This document shows positions 22,733 through 31,856 of a stretch of DNA of 38,996 bases, piece by piece. The notes under the pieces were generated by a model. That model saw nothing but the letters and a program-made list of their open reading frames with translations, did not search any database and had not been told where the DNA came from. The DNA lies in assembly GCA_902786365.1 (NCBI GenBank), contig CADACD010000028.1, positions 1-38,996 of the forward strand. Direction: 5' to 3'. A program made the translations under genes and the position numbers. Source of the stretch: an uncultured Lachnospiraceae bacterium (lineage in GTDB: Bacteria > Bacillota > Clostridia > Lachnospirales > Lachnospiraceae). The first letter of the stretch is position 1; each line of letters starts with the position of its first letter.

Positions 22733-25279
22733 TTAGAGCCATTTAACATACCGGTACACTAATTTCTTATACCACTTAAGTCCTGCATATATTTTTTCTG
22801 ATGTTTTATTTACCTGCTCAGAAATATAATCGATTTCGCTGTTTTCAAGCTCTCCTCCGGAAAATTTTTCCTTTTCAAGAATTCTGTTGACTAATGCTAT
22901 ACTTTCTTCTTCCATGATATTGTTTTCTATAATGATTTCACCATATTCTGCATATGACATTGACTCTTGTCTTTTTAACCCGGTAAACAAAATGCATCTA
23001 CTAAGATAATCATATAATTTTATCGCTGAACGGCTATTTTTGCGTTTTATCCTCACAAAAATTCCGACTAATATATACATGATAAAAATGATAACCGCTC
23101 CTGTGATAATTGTAAAAAACGCTCTAGCCGATGCTTTTCTTGAATTATTTATGTTTTCTGATGTAAACACATTATTCGCAAAGAAATCCATAATATTACT
23201 GTTTTCTTCCGGTTCTTCTTCATCATCAACACTGTTTGGTGGAGTCGTGTCTACAGGTATCCATCCAAATCCATCAATATAAATTTCAACCCATGCATGT
23301 GCCATGCTGTCATCAAGCTCATACTCTTGAACGCCGAATGGGTAATTCACATTATCAAAATAATCTTCCCATTCAGGATCCTGACTGCCGTTATCATTCT
23401 CAATCTTTTTACCTCCCAGGTAATCTTCCTTCCAATACACATACCCTCCGGTAAATCTGGCAGGTATTCCAAGATATCTGAATATTAAAGTAGATGCCGT
23501 AGCAAAATACATACAATATCCTTTCTTCGATTCTTCAAGAAAATAATTGACAAATTCTTTATTAGAAGGAGTAACTCCCGGAATTAGTGTATATTCATAG
23601 TCCTGCATAAAAATATATGCTAGTTTTTCAACAATATTTTCACTATCCGGTTCAAGTTCATACTTCTCGCAAAACTCTTTGATTACCTCTTCATTTTCTT
23701 TCGGAACATCCATATACACATCATGCACATACTCTGAGTATTTTTCTTCTGTTTCTAAAAGATTTTTAACTTTTTTATCATTCTCTTCTTTTGCCTTTTC
23801 ATAGCTCTCTTTCTTTTTCTTCTCGACACGCTCCCTGAAATCATCAACAGAATAGATTTCGTAAAGAGGGCTATAATTTAAACTATGCATATAATACCTT
23901 GCAATTCCTCCTGTTGTCTCATCATCATTCACATATGAAATGATATTTTTGAGATTTTCTGTGGTATAATATGGCAGATATGAATATGTTGATGTTGCTC
24001 CCAGATTAACAATCTCTATCTTTTTTTCAGAACCAAGAAAGCTCCCGCCATACACCTCCTCATTTAATTCTGTCGTGAGACATTCAATATCTGACCTCTC
24101 ATCAAGTCCATAATCCTCAAGTTTTGGTATATTGCCACTATGTTCACTTATCGTTTCCCAGTATGCATCATTATAAAATGTTCCATAGAATGATTTTAGA
24201 TACATTGTCCCTTCGTTGTTTTCCATAGCAGTTGTTACAATCAAATCCGTTTCATAATCTAACTGTATATATTTTGACTGCCCCATCTTACTTTTACCCA
24301 CACCTCCGGCACTTCCATCCGGATTAAACATTCCCCAGAAACCTACAAGAGCCATTCTTCGTGTATACTCTCTTGTACTATTTTTTAATTCGTTGTATCT
24401 CGTACTCATACTGAATTTTTTCTGTGGATAAACAATCCTTGCCATTAATACAAATACGACAATACAGATAAGCATTAAGGTAATGAAACTTAAAGAATAT
24501 TTCCCATCACTCACATAATCATAGACTACCTTATTCTTTCTTTTTCTTCTTATGTATCCTTTTCTTTTCTTACTCTCAATATGATAATGAGTTGAATTTC
24601 TAAGAAAATAGATACCTAAAATTCCTGCAAGGTACATTGCAAAATACCATATATTAATGCTCAAATCAAAATACAATGCCATCTGAACAATTGGAAATGT
24701 GAACACGAATACAATTGCAAAACCTTTCGATTCAGAAATTGCCATATTCAAAACAAGCATCGTTGCAAATGCAATAAAAATCATACACATAGTCACGGAA
24801 CTTTTCTCTGTATACCCGTACACATCATAACTTCTCTCTATTGGAAGTCCAAATTCTGTCTCCAAAAATCCCATCATATGATTACATACATAGGCAAAAC
24901 CACCCCTGATAAAAAAGCCCATGTTAAAAATTCCATACATAAATCCAATATATCCTAAAATATAACCTATAACTTTTACAATTGTATTGTAATATAAAAA
25001 TGCTGTATAAACTGCGATAATAAGTACCCCCATAATGACTATAGGCATATTGCAATTGACATCAAATGCATTCAAAAAACATCCCATCGTTCCAACAACA
25101 ATAAGAAAATTAATCAAAGCATTCGTAAGTATAAATTGAATTTTACCAGAACTGTCAATATTTGGTGTACCATCAATTTCTATTCCGGTATTTTTTAAGT
25201 GCTCCTTTTTCTCATTCAATTCTTTTTCTTTTTTCTTCCGGAACAAATCAATTTTCATTATCTTGCCTAATTTAGACAT
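22733..25279 (-). CDS. Multi-pass membrane protein with transglutaminase-like domain
   Basis: An 848-residue TgpA-like protein. After a charged N-terminus (about 1-45) come seven or so membrane helices (about 50-290), then a large extracytoplasmic part with the transglutaminase-like core: Cys589 in KGYCMYFATAS, His661 in MAHAWVEIYI and Asp677 in WIPVDTTPP form the triad. A final membrane helix (about 733-755) leads to a cytosolic tail resembling DUF4129. Long acidic/Lys coiled-coil segments (KKKKESYEKAKEENDKK) precede the core. It overlaps the DUF58 gene by 13 bp and ends the MoxR-DUF58-TGase set. The usual partner logic is envelope or matrix protein processing; substrate unknown. Confidence 0.88.
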   Translation of the reverse strand: MSKLGKIMKIDLFRKKKEKELNEKKEHLKNTGIEIDGTPNIDSSGKIQFILTNALINFLIVVGTMGCFLNAFDVNCNMPIVIMGVLIIAVYTAFLYYNTIVKVIGYILGYIGFMYGIFNMGFFIRGGFAYVCNHMMGFLETEFGLPIERSYDVYGYTEKSSVTMCMIFIAFATMLVLNMAISESKGFAIVFVFTFPIVQMALYFDLSINIWYFAMYLAGILGIYFLRNSTHYHIESKKRKGYIRRKRKNKVVYDYVSDGKYSLSFITLMLICIVVFVLMARIVYPQKKFSMSTRYNELKNSTREYTRRMALVGFWGMFNPDGSAGGVGKSKMGQSKYIQLDYETDLIVTTAMENNEGTMYLKSFYGTFYNDAYWETISEHSGNIPKLEDYGLDERSDIECLTTELNEEVYGGSFLGSEKKIEIVNLGATSTYSYLPYYTTENLKNIISYVNDDETTGGIARYYMHSLNYSPLYEIYSVDDFRERVEKKKKESYEKAKEENDKKVKNLLETEEKYSEYVHDVYMDVPKENEEVIKEFCEKYELEPDSENIVEKLAYIFMQDYEYTLIPGVTPSNKEFVNYFLEESKKGYCMYFATASTLIFRYLGIPARFTGGYVYWKEDYLGGKKIENDNGSQDPEWEDYFDNVNYPFGVQEYELDDSMAHAWVEIYIDGFGWIPVDTTPPNSVDDEEEPEENSNIMDFFANNVFTSENINNSRKASARAFFTIITGAVIIFIMYILVGIFVRIKRKNSRSAIKLYDYLSRCILFTGLKRQESMSYAEYGEIIIENNIMEEESIALVNRILEKEKFSGGELENSEIDYISEQVNKTSEKIYAGLKWYKKLVYRYVKWL

Positions 25280-26334
25280 GTCATCATCACCCCTTCGTCA
25301 CCAATATCAAGTTTTGTACCTCCCTTAATATCCACATTTCTATCAGACATATACAAGACAGTTCCTTTCATTTCCGGATTAATAGACGTATACAGATGAT
25401 ATGTTGTTCCGTTCATCTTCTGAACATTTGCAAAATAGATTTCTCGTATTCCTGTATTCAGATTATCATCATTATATACTTCTACTGTCTTCAATTCGTA
25501 ATCATTATCTTTCCATACAAGATTAAACTTTCTTCCCTGTTCTAACAAATCCCTTGAAAAAGCATACAAATTTTCAAGTAATTTATCAAATATAAACGGA
25601 TTTTCTTTGTCTACATATAGTTCAACAAGTACAATCACCTCTTCTGAATAAGGCAGACTGAATTCCTTTACCTGAAGTTCATCATTTTTAGCACTGAGTT
25701 TCCAATGAATATTCTGTAGCTTATCTCCAGGAATATAATTTCTTATTTCTGATATCTGCGAGACATCATCACCTTTTTTCATCTGAAGTTCCTCATCATC
25801 CGTCACTCCAAGAACAGAAAGCTGTACATTTTCAAATTTACTGGATTTTGATGGCATAATATATATTTCTGCTGCACTGTTTACTTCTTTTTTGAATTGA
25901 AACAACCCAAATATGTCATATATCGTCACCTTTTCTATTTTTGCAATCATTCTTCCACAGTATATTCCATTGACAGATATTGTTGCTATTCTCGTTTTCT
26001 TTGGAATTGCCGGTATGATAAGTTCATACTCCTCATCATTTTCATAGAAACAATTACATAAGCTCATCTGCACCTTGACACCTTCCAAAGGTATCAGTGA
26101 TTGGTTTTTAACATGAAAGCAGATATCAACCGGTATTTTTTTACCAACTGATGATTTTTTTGCATCTACTTTGATACTGAATTTATCAATATTTCGTCTT
26201 GTAACCACATAGGAAACAGCAGGTGCTATCAACATAAAGACAAACATAATCATCAGTGCATAATGATGATAAAAAATCAATCCAAATGCAACTAACAATA
26301 CCATACTTACATAATTTATCCATTTATTAATCAT
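25267..26334 (-). CDS. DUF58 domain protein
   Basis: A 355-residue protein. Two N-terminal membrane helices (about 5-45) are followed by a beta-rich extracytoplasmic or cytosolic region and the DUF58 signature around YIPGDKLQNIHWKLSAKNDE. The start at 26334 (MINKWINYV) is preferred because GGGAGG is 6 nt upstream; a TTG at 26340 is in frame. DUF58 proteins nearly always follow MoxR AAA+ ATPases and share a von Willebrand A-like fold, suggesting metal-dependent binding of a protein partner. It lies 56 bp after moxR and overlaps the transglutaminase gene, indicating one operon and probably one complex. Confidence 0.9.
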   Translation of the reverse strand: MINKWINYVSMVLLVAFGLIFYHHYALMIMFVFMLIAPAVSYVVTRRNIDKFSIKVDAKKSSVGKKIPVDICFHVKNQSLIPLEGVKVQMSLCNCFYENDEEYELIIPAIPKKTRIATISVNGIYCGRMIAKIEKVTIYDIFGLFQFKKEVNSAAEIYIMPSKSSKFENVQLSVLGVTDDEELQMKKGDDVSQISEIRNYIPGDKLQNIHWKLSAKNDELQVKEFSLPYSEEVIVLVELYVDKENPFIFDKLLENLYAFSRDLLEQGRKFNLVWKDNDYELKTVEVYNDDNLNTGIREIYFANVQKMNGTTYHLYTSINPEMKGTVLYMSDRNVDIKGGTKLDIGDEGVMMTCLN

Positions 26335-26390
26335 AAACAACCTCCCGAAAGAATTTAGAATATAGTATTTAGAATGTCCAAGAGAATATG

Positions 26391-27314
26391 TTACGGAATA
26401 ACAAGCGCATTTTTCATTTCCTCAATAATCATCTTCTCATTATATCCGTTTGCTTTCGCTTTTGAGCTGAGTACAATTCTGTGGGTAGCCACTGCTTCTA
26501 TACTATTAACAATATCTTCCGGCACCACATAATTTCTATCATCCATCAACGCACGACTCTTTGCCATCTTAATCAATGCAATTCCGCCTCTCGGGCTGAT
26601 TCCAAGCGAGATAAATTCATTCTCTCTGCTGTTTCTTACAAATGCAACAAGATATTCCATCAATTTATCATCCACTCTGACGGTGCTAACTCTTGCTCTG
26701 ATATCTTTAATCTGATCGATTCCTATTACCTCGTGAACCTGGTCAAGTGCTGCATTACTCTTTCCATTATAAATATCCATCTCACTCTGTTTATCCGGAT
26801 ATCCCATAGACAGTCTTATCATAAAACGGTCTAACTGGGACTCTGGTAACTTTTGTGTTCCAACATATCCCATAGGATTCTGAGTTGCAATAACAATGAA
26901 TGGATCCGGTAGAAAATGCGTAACTCCATCAACTGTAACTTTTGCCTCTTCCATTACTTCCAATAATGCAGCCTGTGTCTTTGGTGAAGTTCTGTTTATC
27001 TCATCAGCGAGTAGAATGTTACACATTGCTGCTCCTTCACGAAACTCAAAGTCATTTATCTTTTTGTTAAACATTGAAAACCCCACAACATCTGAAGGAA
27101 GCACATCTGGTGTAAACTGTATACGCCTGTAGTCAAGTGAAAGTGCTCTTGAAAATGCTAATGCAAGTGTTGTCTTACCTACTCCCGGAACGTCTTCTAA
27201 AAGAACATGTCCACCTGCGAAAATAGCAGCAAGAACTTGTTCTATTATTTCATCTTTGCCTACTACAGCTTTTGTGATTTCACTTTTTATATCCTTTACG
27301 AAGTTATTGTTCAT
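26391..27314 (-). CDS. MoxR-family AAA+ ATPase
   Basis: A 307-residue AAA+ ATPase. Walker A is in LLEDVPGVGKTTLALAFSR, Walker B in ILLADEINRTSP, sensor 1 in FIVIATQNPMG and sensor 2/Arg finger region in ESQLDRFMIRLSMGYP; the C-terminal lid includes LGISPRGGIALIKMAKSRA. MoxR ATPases act as chaperones that load cofactors or assemble complexes. ATG at 27314 is preferred with GGAGG 5 nt upstream; a GTG at 27326 is in frame. It is 33 bp after the repeat-protein gene and heads the DUF58/transglutaminase trio. Confidence 0.94.
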   Translation of the reverse strand: MNNNFVKDIKSEITKAVVGKDEIIEQVLAAIFAGGHVLLEDVPGVGKTTLALAFSRALSLDYRRIQFTPDVLPSDVVGFSMFNKKINDFEFREGAAMCNILLADEINRTSPKTQAALLEVMEEAKVTVDGVTHFLPDPFIVIATQNPMGYVGTQKLPESQLDRFMIRLSMGYPDKQSEMDIYNGKSNAALDQVHEVIGIDQIKDIRARVSTVRVDDKLMEYLVAFVRNSRENEFISLGISPRGGIALIKMAKSRALMDDRNYVVPEDIVNSIEAVATHRIVLSSKAKANGYNEKMIIEEMKNALVIP

Positions 27315-27347
27315 TTCTACCTCCACTCTTGTTTATATTTATTCTAA

Positions 27348-28736
27348 TTATTTTTTAAAACGGATCATAACTATCACCCTTAGTGTTATCTCCATATGTA
27401 TTATATCCAGTATTCTGGTTATTATTTCCAAATGATGAATCCGACATACTGTTCTGATTATTTCCATACGGGTTATATCCGTTATTTTGGCTATTATTTG
27501 CAAATGCATCCGGCATACTGTTCTGATTATTTCCATACGGGTTTTATTTCCATACGGGTTATATCCGTTATTTTGGCTATTATTTGCAAATGCATCCGGC
27601 ATACTGTTCTGGTTATTTCCATACGGGTTATATCCGTTATTTTGGCTATTATTTGCAAATGCATCCGGCATACTGTTCTGGTTATTTCCATATGCTGGAT
27701 TATTATAAGATATACTCAAAAATCTTTCAAAATCCCTATTATACATTGTCATTAATTCATCAGTATATCCAAGTATAATCCTCTGTGAAATTCTTCCATA
27801 TGTATCGACAACCTCATTACATTCTGCCTCATTTCTAAATGCTATTTCCTTTTTCTTTTTGTCAATTGTATAAATCAAAACACTATATGTAGAACCGGTT
27901 GGTATACCATTTGTTCTATGTTTGATTCTCTTTGTATATGTCCATACTATCTTATCATTTTCAATAATATCCACCTTAAATCCTCTTATATAGTATGAAA
28001 ATCTATTACCTACCATCATGTTCCTACTCTTTCCCATCGTAACAGCAGACGCATAATCCATTTCAACAGCATACTTCATACCTGTTTCTTCCAATTGTTT
28101 TTCAAGCTTTTTAACACCTGAACCAGATAACCCAAGAATAAGCATGATAACAGCTATCACAACTAAGATAATTCCCAAAAAAATAAAAAACAAACTACTG
28201 TCATTCTTCGTTCCATCAAGACAATATTCACATGTTTCAATTCCATATTCATCTAAATCAAATTCAAATTGATCTATGTATTGCGAAAAATACCTTAATT
28301 CTTCAGAAGACATTCTAGATATAGTACCTTCGGCCTTAATGACAGTTCTTTCATCAGAATCGATACCATTATCAAGGTCTGTATACTCATCTGAAATTTT
28401 ATCAAGTTTTGACTCATACTTTGAATCAACTTTTACTGCCATAAATGCCGGCTCATCATCACCAATCAAAACAAGGCAATAATACGCTTTAGTTCTCTTA
28501 CTATCTTCTTCTACCGAAAAAATACCGTACAGATTATACTTGTCGATTTCAATTTTTGCTTCTTTTGTCTTTGCAATCTCATTCGCCTTAGCATAGTATA
28601 TATTTTTCCTATTCATCTTTGCCAATTGCTTAGGTGTAAATAATGCAATACATATAATCCCAAGAACACCCAGGATGACGATAGAGGCCAATCTTTTTTT
28701 TAAAATACGACTTTTTAATTCCTGAAACATTTTCAA
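27348..28736 (-). CDS. Two-pass membrane protein with frameshifted 23-residue repeat tail
   Basis: A 462-residue frame with membrane helices at about 17-34 (IVILGVLGIICIALF) and 182-204 (FFIFLGIILVVIAVIMLIL), the segment between them probably extracytoplasmic, and a soluble domain (about 215-345; KVDIIENDKIVWTYTKR). The C-terminus has 69-bp repeats encoding a 23-residue unit, NPYGNNQNSMPDAFANNSQN plus NGY. After two copies a 17-bp duplication (27529-27545) shifts the frame and the last 65 or so residues become basic, unrelated sequence. In the original frame the repeats continue and end with GDSYDPF at a stop at 27355-27357. It lies between the kinase and moxR genes. Family not recognised; role inferred as part of the same envelope module. 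Confidence 0.75.
   Translation of the reverse strand: MKMFQELKSRILKKRLASIVILGVLGIICIALFTPKQLAKMNRKNIYYAKANEIAKTKEAKIEIDKYNLYGIFSVEEDSKRTKAYYCLVLIGDDEPAFMAVKVDSKYESKLDKISDEYTDLDNGIDSDERTVIKAEGTISRMSSEELRYFSQYIDQFEFDLDEYGIETCEYCLDGTKNDSSLFFIFLGIILVVIAVIMLILGLSGSGVKKLEKQLEETGMKYAVEMDYASAVTMGKSRNMMVGNRFSYYIRGFKVDIIENDKIVWTYTKRIKHRTNGIPTGSTYSVLIYTIDKKKKEIAFRNEAECNEVVDTYGRISQRIILGYTDELMTMYNRDFERFLSISYNNPAYGNNQNSMPDAFANNSQNNGYNPYGNNQNSMPDAFANNSQNNGYNPYGNKTRMEIIRTVCRMHLQIIAKITDITRMEIIRTVCRIHHLEIITRILDIIHMEITLRVIVMIRFKK
27420..27694 (-). repeat. Tandem 69-bp coding repeats with a 17-bp slip duplication
   Basis: About four copies (last one diverged) of a 69-bp unit encode Asn/Gln/Ser/Pro-rich 23-residue repeats. 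The tract ATTTCCATACGGG occurs twice in succession at 27529-27541 and 27546-27558; the extra 17 bp is not a multiple of three. Near-identity of the other copies suggests recent expansion and likely variation among strains. Confidence 0.85.
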
Positions 28737-28800
28737 ACTCCTTTTTCTTCATTACTTACTTTATTAGTTCTAATCAATCAAAAATGCTTATACAACATTT

Positions 28801-28841
28801 CAAAAATATGCCATAAGATGTTATCACCTTATGGCATATTT
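28801..28841 (-). terminator. Terminator of the Ser/Thr kinase gene
   Basis: A 14-bp perfect stem AAATATGCCATAAG / CTTATGGCATATTT with a 10-nt loop, 20 nt after the kinase stop, followed on the minus strand by TTG and an AT-rich run. Confidence 0.7.
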
Positions 28842-28860
28842 ATCAAACATAACTCAAAAA

Positions 28861-30750
28861 TTACTGTTCTATTACACAATTAGGAACATGCTTCTTAAAA
28901 TCTTCAATCTGCGCCGGTCTGATATCTGTGTTTTTAACACATAAATATTTAAGATTTTTTAAATTATAAATATCATACAATTCTGTAACTCGTGTTCCCC
29001 ACAAATCAAGATATCTTAAATTTGTACAATTAGAGATTGGTGACAGATTAGAAACAAGTGTATTCTTTAATGCAAGATGCTCTAGTTGTGTACAATTTCT
29101 AAGTGGAGACAAATCATCTAACATATTATTATTTAAAATTAATTTTCTCAAATCATAACACTCTTCAAGAACTTTTATATTACCTATATCCATGTGTTCT
29201 ACATCGAGTTCCGTAACCGTATATTCAAATCTAACCCTTCCTAATTGTAATTTAACAAGTTTCTTAAATGTTGACTTGAAGAAACCACCTTTTTTCTCCG
29301 GCTGATGTTGTGTCTGTGGTCTTGTATATGTTGACTGCTGCTGAGAATATGATGACTGTGCCGGTTGAACTACAGTCGCCTGTACGGGCGTCTGCTGGCT
29401 GCTTACTGCTGGCTGCACAGGTGTAGCTGGCTGTGCCACAGTCGGTTGCACAGGTGCGGCTGGCTGTTCCGGTACTGTTGGTTGAGATACTTCCGGCTGC
29501 TGGGTTTCCGTCGGCTGTGCAGGTGCTACCGGCTGAGTCGCAGTTGGCTGTACTGCTGTTAATGACTGACCATCAAAGTCATCATCCGGTTTAACATATT
29601 CGTTTTCTGCAATTGTCTTTCCTATACTGACAACAATAGGTTTAGAATCGAACTCATCTTCTTCCTGCTGAGCTTCAACAGGTAGTGGCTGACTTGCTGT
29701 ACCTGAATCTTCCGGTATCGCATCCTTTGCTACTACAAGATACGGCTTTCCATCTGCATCATGCTCTACAACACTGTAATACAATGCATTAACCAAATCA
29801 TTCACAGTCTGGTATCTGTCCTGTGCACGTAGTGAAAGACCTTTCATAATTGCAATTTCAGTCTCTTCCCAAACTGACGGGTCATATTTAGAAATAGTTT
29901 CTACATTATCTTCTATAATTCTTTCAAGGGCTTCCTGTGGAGTGACACCTGTAATCATACGATACATCGTTGCGCACAACGCATATACATCTGTCCATGG
30001 TCCCTGATTGCCTTTAGCCCGATACTGTTCTTCCGGCGCATAACCTCTTTTTAGCACGACTGTGATACTCTTTGTATCTTCTGTATCAAATACTCTTGCT
30101 GCACCGAAATCTGTCAGTTTAATCTGCTTATTCTTTGTAATCATAATGTTGTCAGGACTGATATCTCTATGTATAATCCCTACTTCATGAATCTTATTCA
30201 TAGATTCAAGAACAGGTTTCATCATCTTGATAACTTCGTTCTGTTTCATTCTTCCGCCGACTTTTGTGAGATAGTCTTTCAATGTGACACCATTGATATA
30301 TTCCATAATAATGTATGCTGTCTCATTCTCATAGAAAAAATCCTTAACAGTAACGATACCAGGCAAATCATTAAACATTGATAAGTTTCTTGCCTCTCTC
30401 AAATACTTCTCAAGTCCATCCCTGTATAAATTCTTTGCTTCCCCTGAAAAAACCGTAATAGTGTTTCCCTGTGAAGTATCACGCGTAGCTAATTCAGAAG
30501 GAAAATATTCCTTAATTGCTACAGGCAGGTCTGTTTCAATATTGAAACCAATATACGTAATACCAAAGCCGCCTTCACCAATAACCTTACCTACAAGATA
30601 CTTTCCATTCAACTTCGTAAATGGTCTTAAACTCCTTGGTGAGGGTGCATAAGTATGTTTATCAAATCCACAAAGTGGACACGGTAATTCTGGTTCATCC
30701 AAAACCGCCATACAGCCCGGGCATAAGTAATCCGGATTAATTTTACTCAT
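28861..30750 (-). CDS. Ser/Thr protein kinase with zinc-ribbon N-terminus and leucine-rich repeats
   Basis: A 629-residue Hanks-type kinase. Residues 10-27 hold a CX2C-X10-CX2C zinc ribbon. The kinase domain spans about 51-330: GEGGFG glycine loop (58-63), Lys80 in VAIKEYFPSE, alpha-C Glu119, HRDISPDN with Asp196, DFG at 214-216 and GYAPEEQY. A Pro/Gln/Val/Thr-rich linker (about 400-485; repeats like AQPTETQQPEV) leads to leucine-rich repeats (about 510-625; LEHLALKNTLVSNLSPISN). No membrane helix or PASTA domain, so it is cytosolic; the repeats probably choose partners. PP2C lies upstream, envelope genes downstream. GGGAGG is 8 nt before the ATG. Confidence 0.93.
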   Translation of the reverse strand: MSKINPDYLCPGCMAVLDEPELPCPLCGFDKHTYAPSPRSLRPFTKLNGKYLVGKVIGEGGFGITYIGFNIETDLPVAIKEYFPSELATRDTSQGNTITVFSGEAKNLYRDGLEKYLREARNLSMFNDLPGIVTVKDFFYENETAYIIMEYINGVTLKDYLTKVGGRMKQNEVIKMMKPVLESMNKIHEVGIIHRDISPDNIMITKNKQIKLTDFGAARVFDTEDTKSITVVLKRGYAPEEQYRAKGNQGPWTDVYALCATMYRMITGVTPQEALERIIEDNVETISKYDPSVWEETEIAIMKGLSLRAQDRYQTVNDLVNALYYSVVEHDADGKPYLVVAKDAIPEDSGTASQPLPVEAQQEEDEFDSKPIVVSIGKTIAENEYVKPDDDFDGQSLTAVQPTATQPVAPAQPTETQQPEVSQPTVPEQPAAPVQPTVAQPATPVQPAVSSQQTPVQATVVQPAQSSYSQQQSTYTRPQTQHQPEKKGGFFKSTFKKLVKLQLGRVRFEYTVTELDVEHMDIGNIKVLEECYDLRKLILNNNMLDDLSPLRNCTQLEHLALKNTLVSNLSPISNCTNLRYLDLWGTRVTELYDIYNLKNLKYLCVKNTDIRPAQIEDFKKHVPNCVIEQ

Positions 30751-30791
30751 AATCTGCGCCTCCCATTTTAAAACTTAAAAATACTAACATT

Positions 30792-30820
30792 AGTATATCA
30801 TTTATTACAAAATCATGCAA
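30792..30820 (-). promoter_or_regulatory. Candidate promoter of the Ser/Thr kinase gene
   Basis: On the minus strand TTGCAT (30820-30815), 17-nt spacer, TATACT (30797-30792), 42 nt before the kinase ATG. Confidence 0.6.
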
Positions 30821-30909
30821 TATTTTTCGGTCATTTTAATTTTAAACATTGTATTAAATATACAAAAAATCCCTTCTCTTCCATCGAAAAACATCATATT
30901 AACAATATA

Positions 30910-31638
30910 TCAATTAACAAATACTCCAATTGCCGAAAAGTTGTCCATATTTCTGGAAATACCATTTACAATGACAATATTTTCCATATTTTTCAACCAT
31001 TCATGCACATCTTTTGCCTTTTTTAGACATTTTACCATATCCTCATCTTCAATGAGTTCCCAAAAACCATCGGTTGCCAAAAGAAATGCCATCTTTTTTT
31101 CAGGTTCTATAGGAACCGCAATATCATATTTCGGTCTTTCCCACTCTATTCCCATTGCACGTAATATTCTGCTTCTGTCAGGATGATTTCTGATATCTTT
31201 ATCTTCAATCTCTCCCGCATTAACCAAAAATTGAGGCACACTGTGGTCAAGCGTATGCAAAATCTTCTTCTTATTCTGAAACAAATATAGCCTTGAATCT
31301 CCAATGTGACCCCAGTTTATCATATTTTCTTTGATGCAAAGCAATACCATTGTCGATTTATAATCATCATATCGAATCTCGGCAACCTGCCTCTTAATCA
31401 ATTCCTCCTGTCCGATTTCAAATGCATTTCTCATATAAAATTCATCAAAACCTGTCCTTTTAAAAAGATTCACGGCCGTATCTACTACCATTCTTGAAGC
31501 AACTTCTCCTTTCTCATGTCCACCAAGTCCATCTGCCAGCACAAAACAATATTCGCCATCTTTCTCATAGCTTCCTATACAATCTTCATTTTTAGTTCTA
31601 TTACCTCTGTTTGATAATAAATGGTATGAAACAAGCAT
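30910..31638 (-). CDS. PP2C-family protein phosphatase
   Basis: A 242-residue PPM/PP2C phosphatase. Metal-binding acidic residues are visible in NRTKNEDCIG, VLADGLGGHEKGEVAS, HIGDSRLYLF, ATDGFWELI and DNFSAIGVFV. It removes phosphate from Ser/Thr of proteins in the cytosol using Mn2+ or Mg2+. The start at 31638 (MLVSYHLLSNRGNR) is preferred because GGAGG lies about 10 nt upstream and the family starts near here; an ATG at 31662 is in frame. It is 159 bp upstream of the Ser/Thr kinase on the same strand, the usual kinase/phosphatase pair. A further promoter lies before the kinase, so the two can be expressed separately. Confidence 0.93.
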   Translation of the reverse strand: MLVSYHLLSNRGNRTKNEDCIGSYEKDGEYCFVLADGLGGHEKGEVASRMVVDTAVNLFKRTGFDEFYMRNAFEIGQEELIKRQVAEIRYDDYKSTMVLLCIKENMINWGHIGDSRLYLFQNKKKILHTLDHSVPQFLVNAGEIEDKDIRNHPDRSRILRAMGIEWERPKYDIAVPIEPEKKMAFLLATDGFWELIEDEDMVKCLKKAKDVHEWLKNMENIVIVNGISRNMDNFSAIGVFVN

Positions 31639-31744
31639 TATCTTACTGCCTCCGAAATTCATTTAAGTTAGTTACTATTCTGACCTTGTGACCCGTAAAA
31701 AAATGAGAAAATAGCCCGTATAGGGCCAATTTCGAATGTTTTTA

Positions 31745-31811
31745 GGATTGCAAGAGCTCATTGTTCTAAGCAATCCATAGGTATCAAGGGGGCAAAACGC
31801 TTTTTGCCCCC
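31745..31811. repeat. Two hairpins in the spacer between ABC permease and PP2C genes
   Basis: GGATTGC / GCAATCC at 31745-31776 with a 17-18 nt loop, and GGGGGCAAAA / TTTTGCCCCC at 31788-31811 with a 4-nt loop. Neither is followed by a proper T-run. The GC-rich, structured sequence stands out from the AT-rich surroundings and looks like a dispersed intergenic repeat; as it lies upstream of the PP2C gene and downstream of nothing on the plus strand, ordinary termination explains it poorly. Confidence 0.5.
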
Positions 31812-31856
31812 CTACAGCATAACATGATAGTATAGTTTACCACTATTCTTTCAATT

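Noticed and set aside
27396-27778. Plus-strand frames with repeated IRYFGYYLQMHPAYC-like units
   Set aside because: They are antisense readings of the 69-bp repeats of the minus-strand gene.
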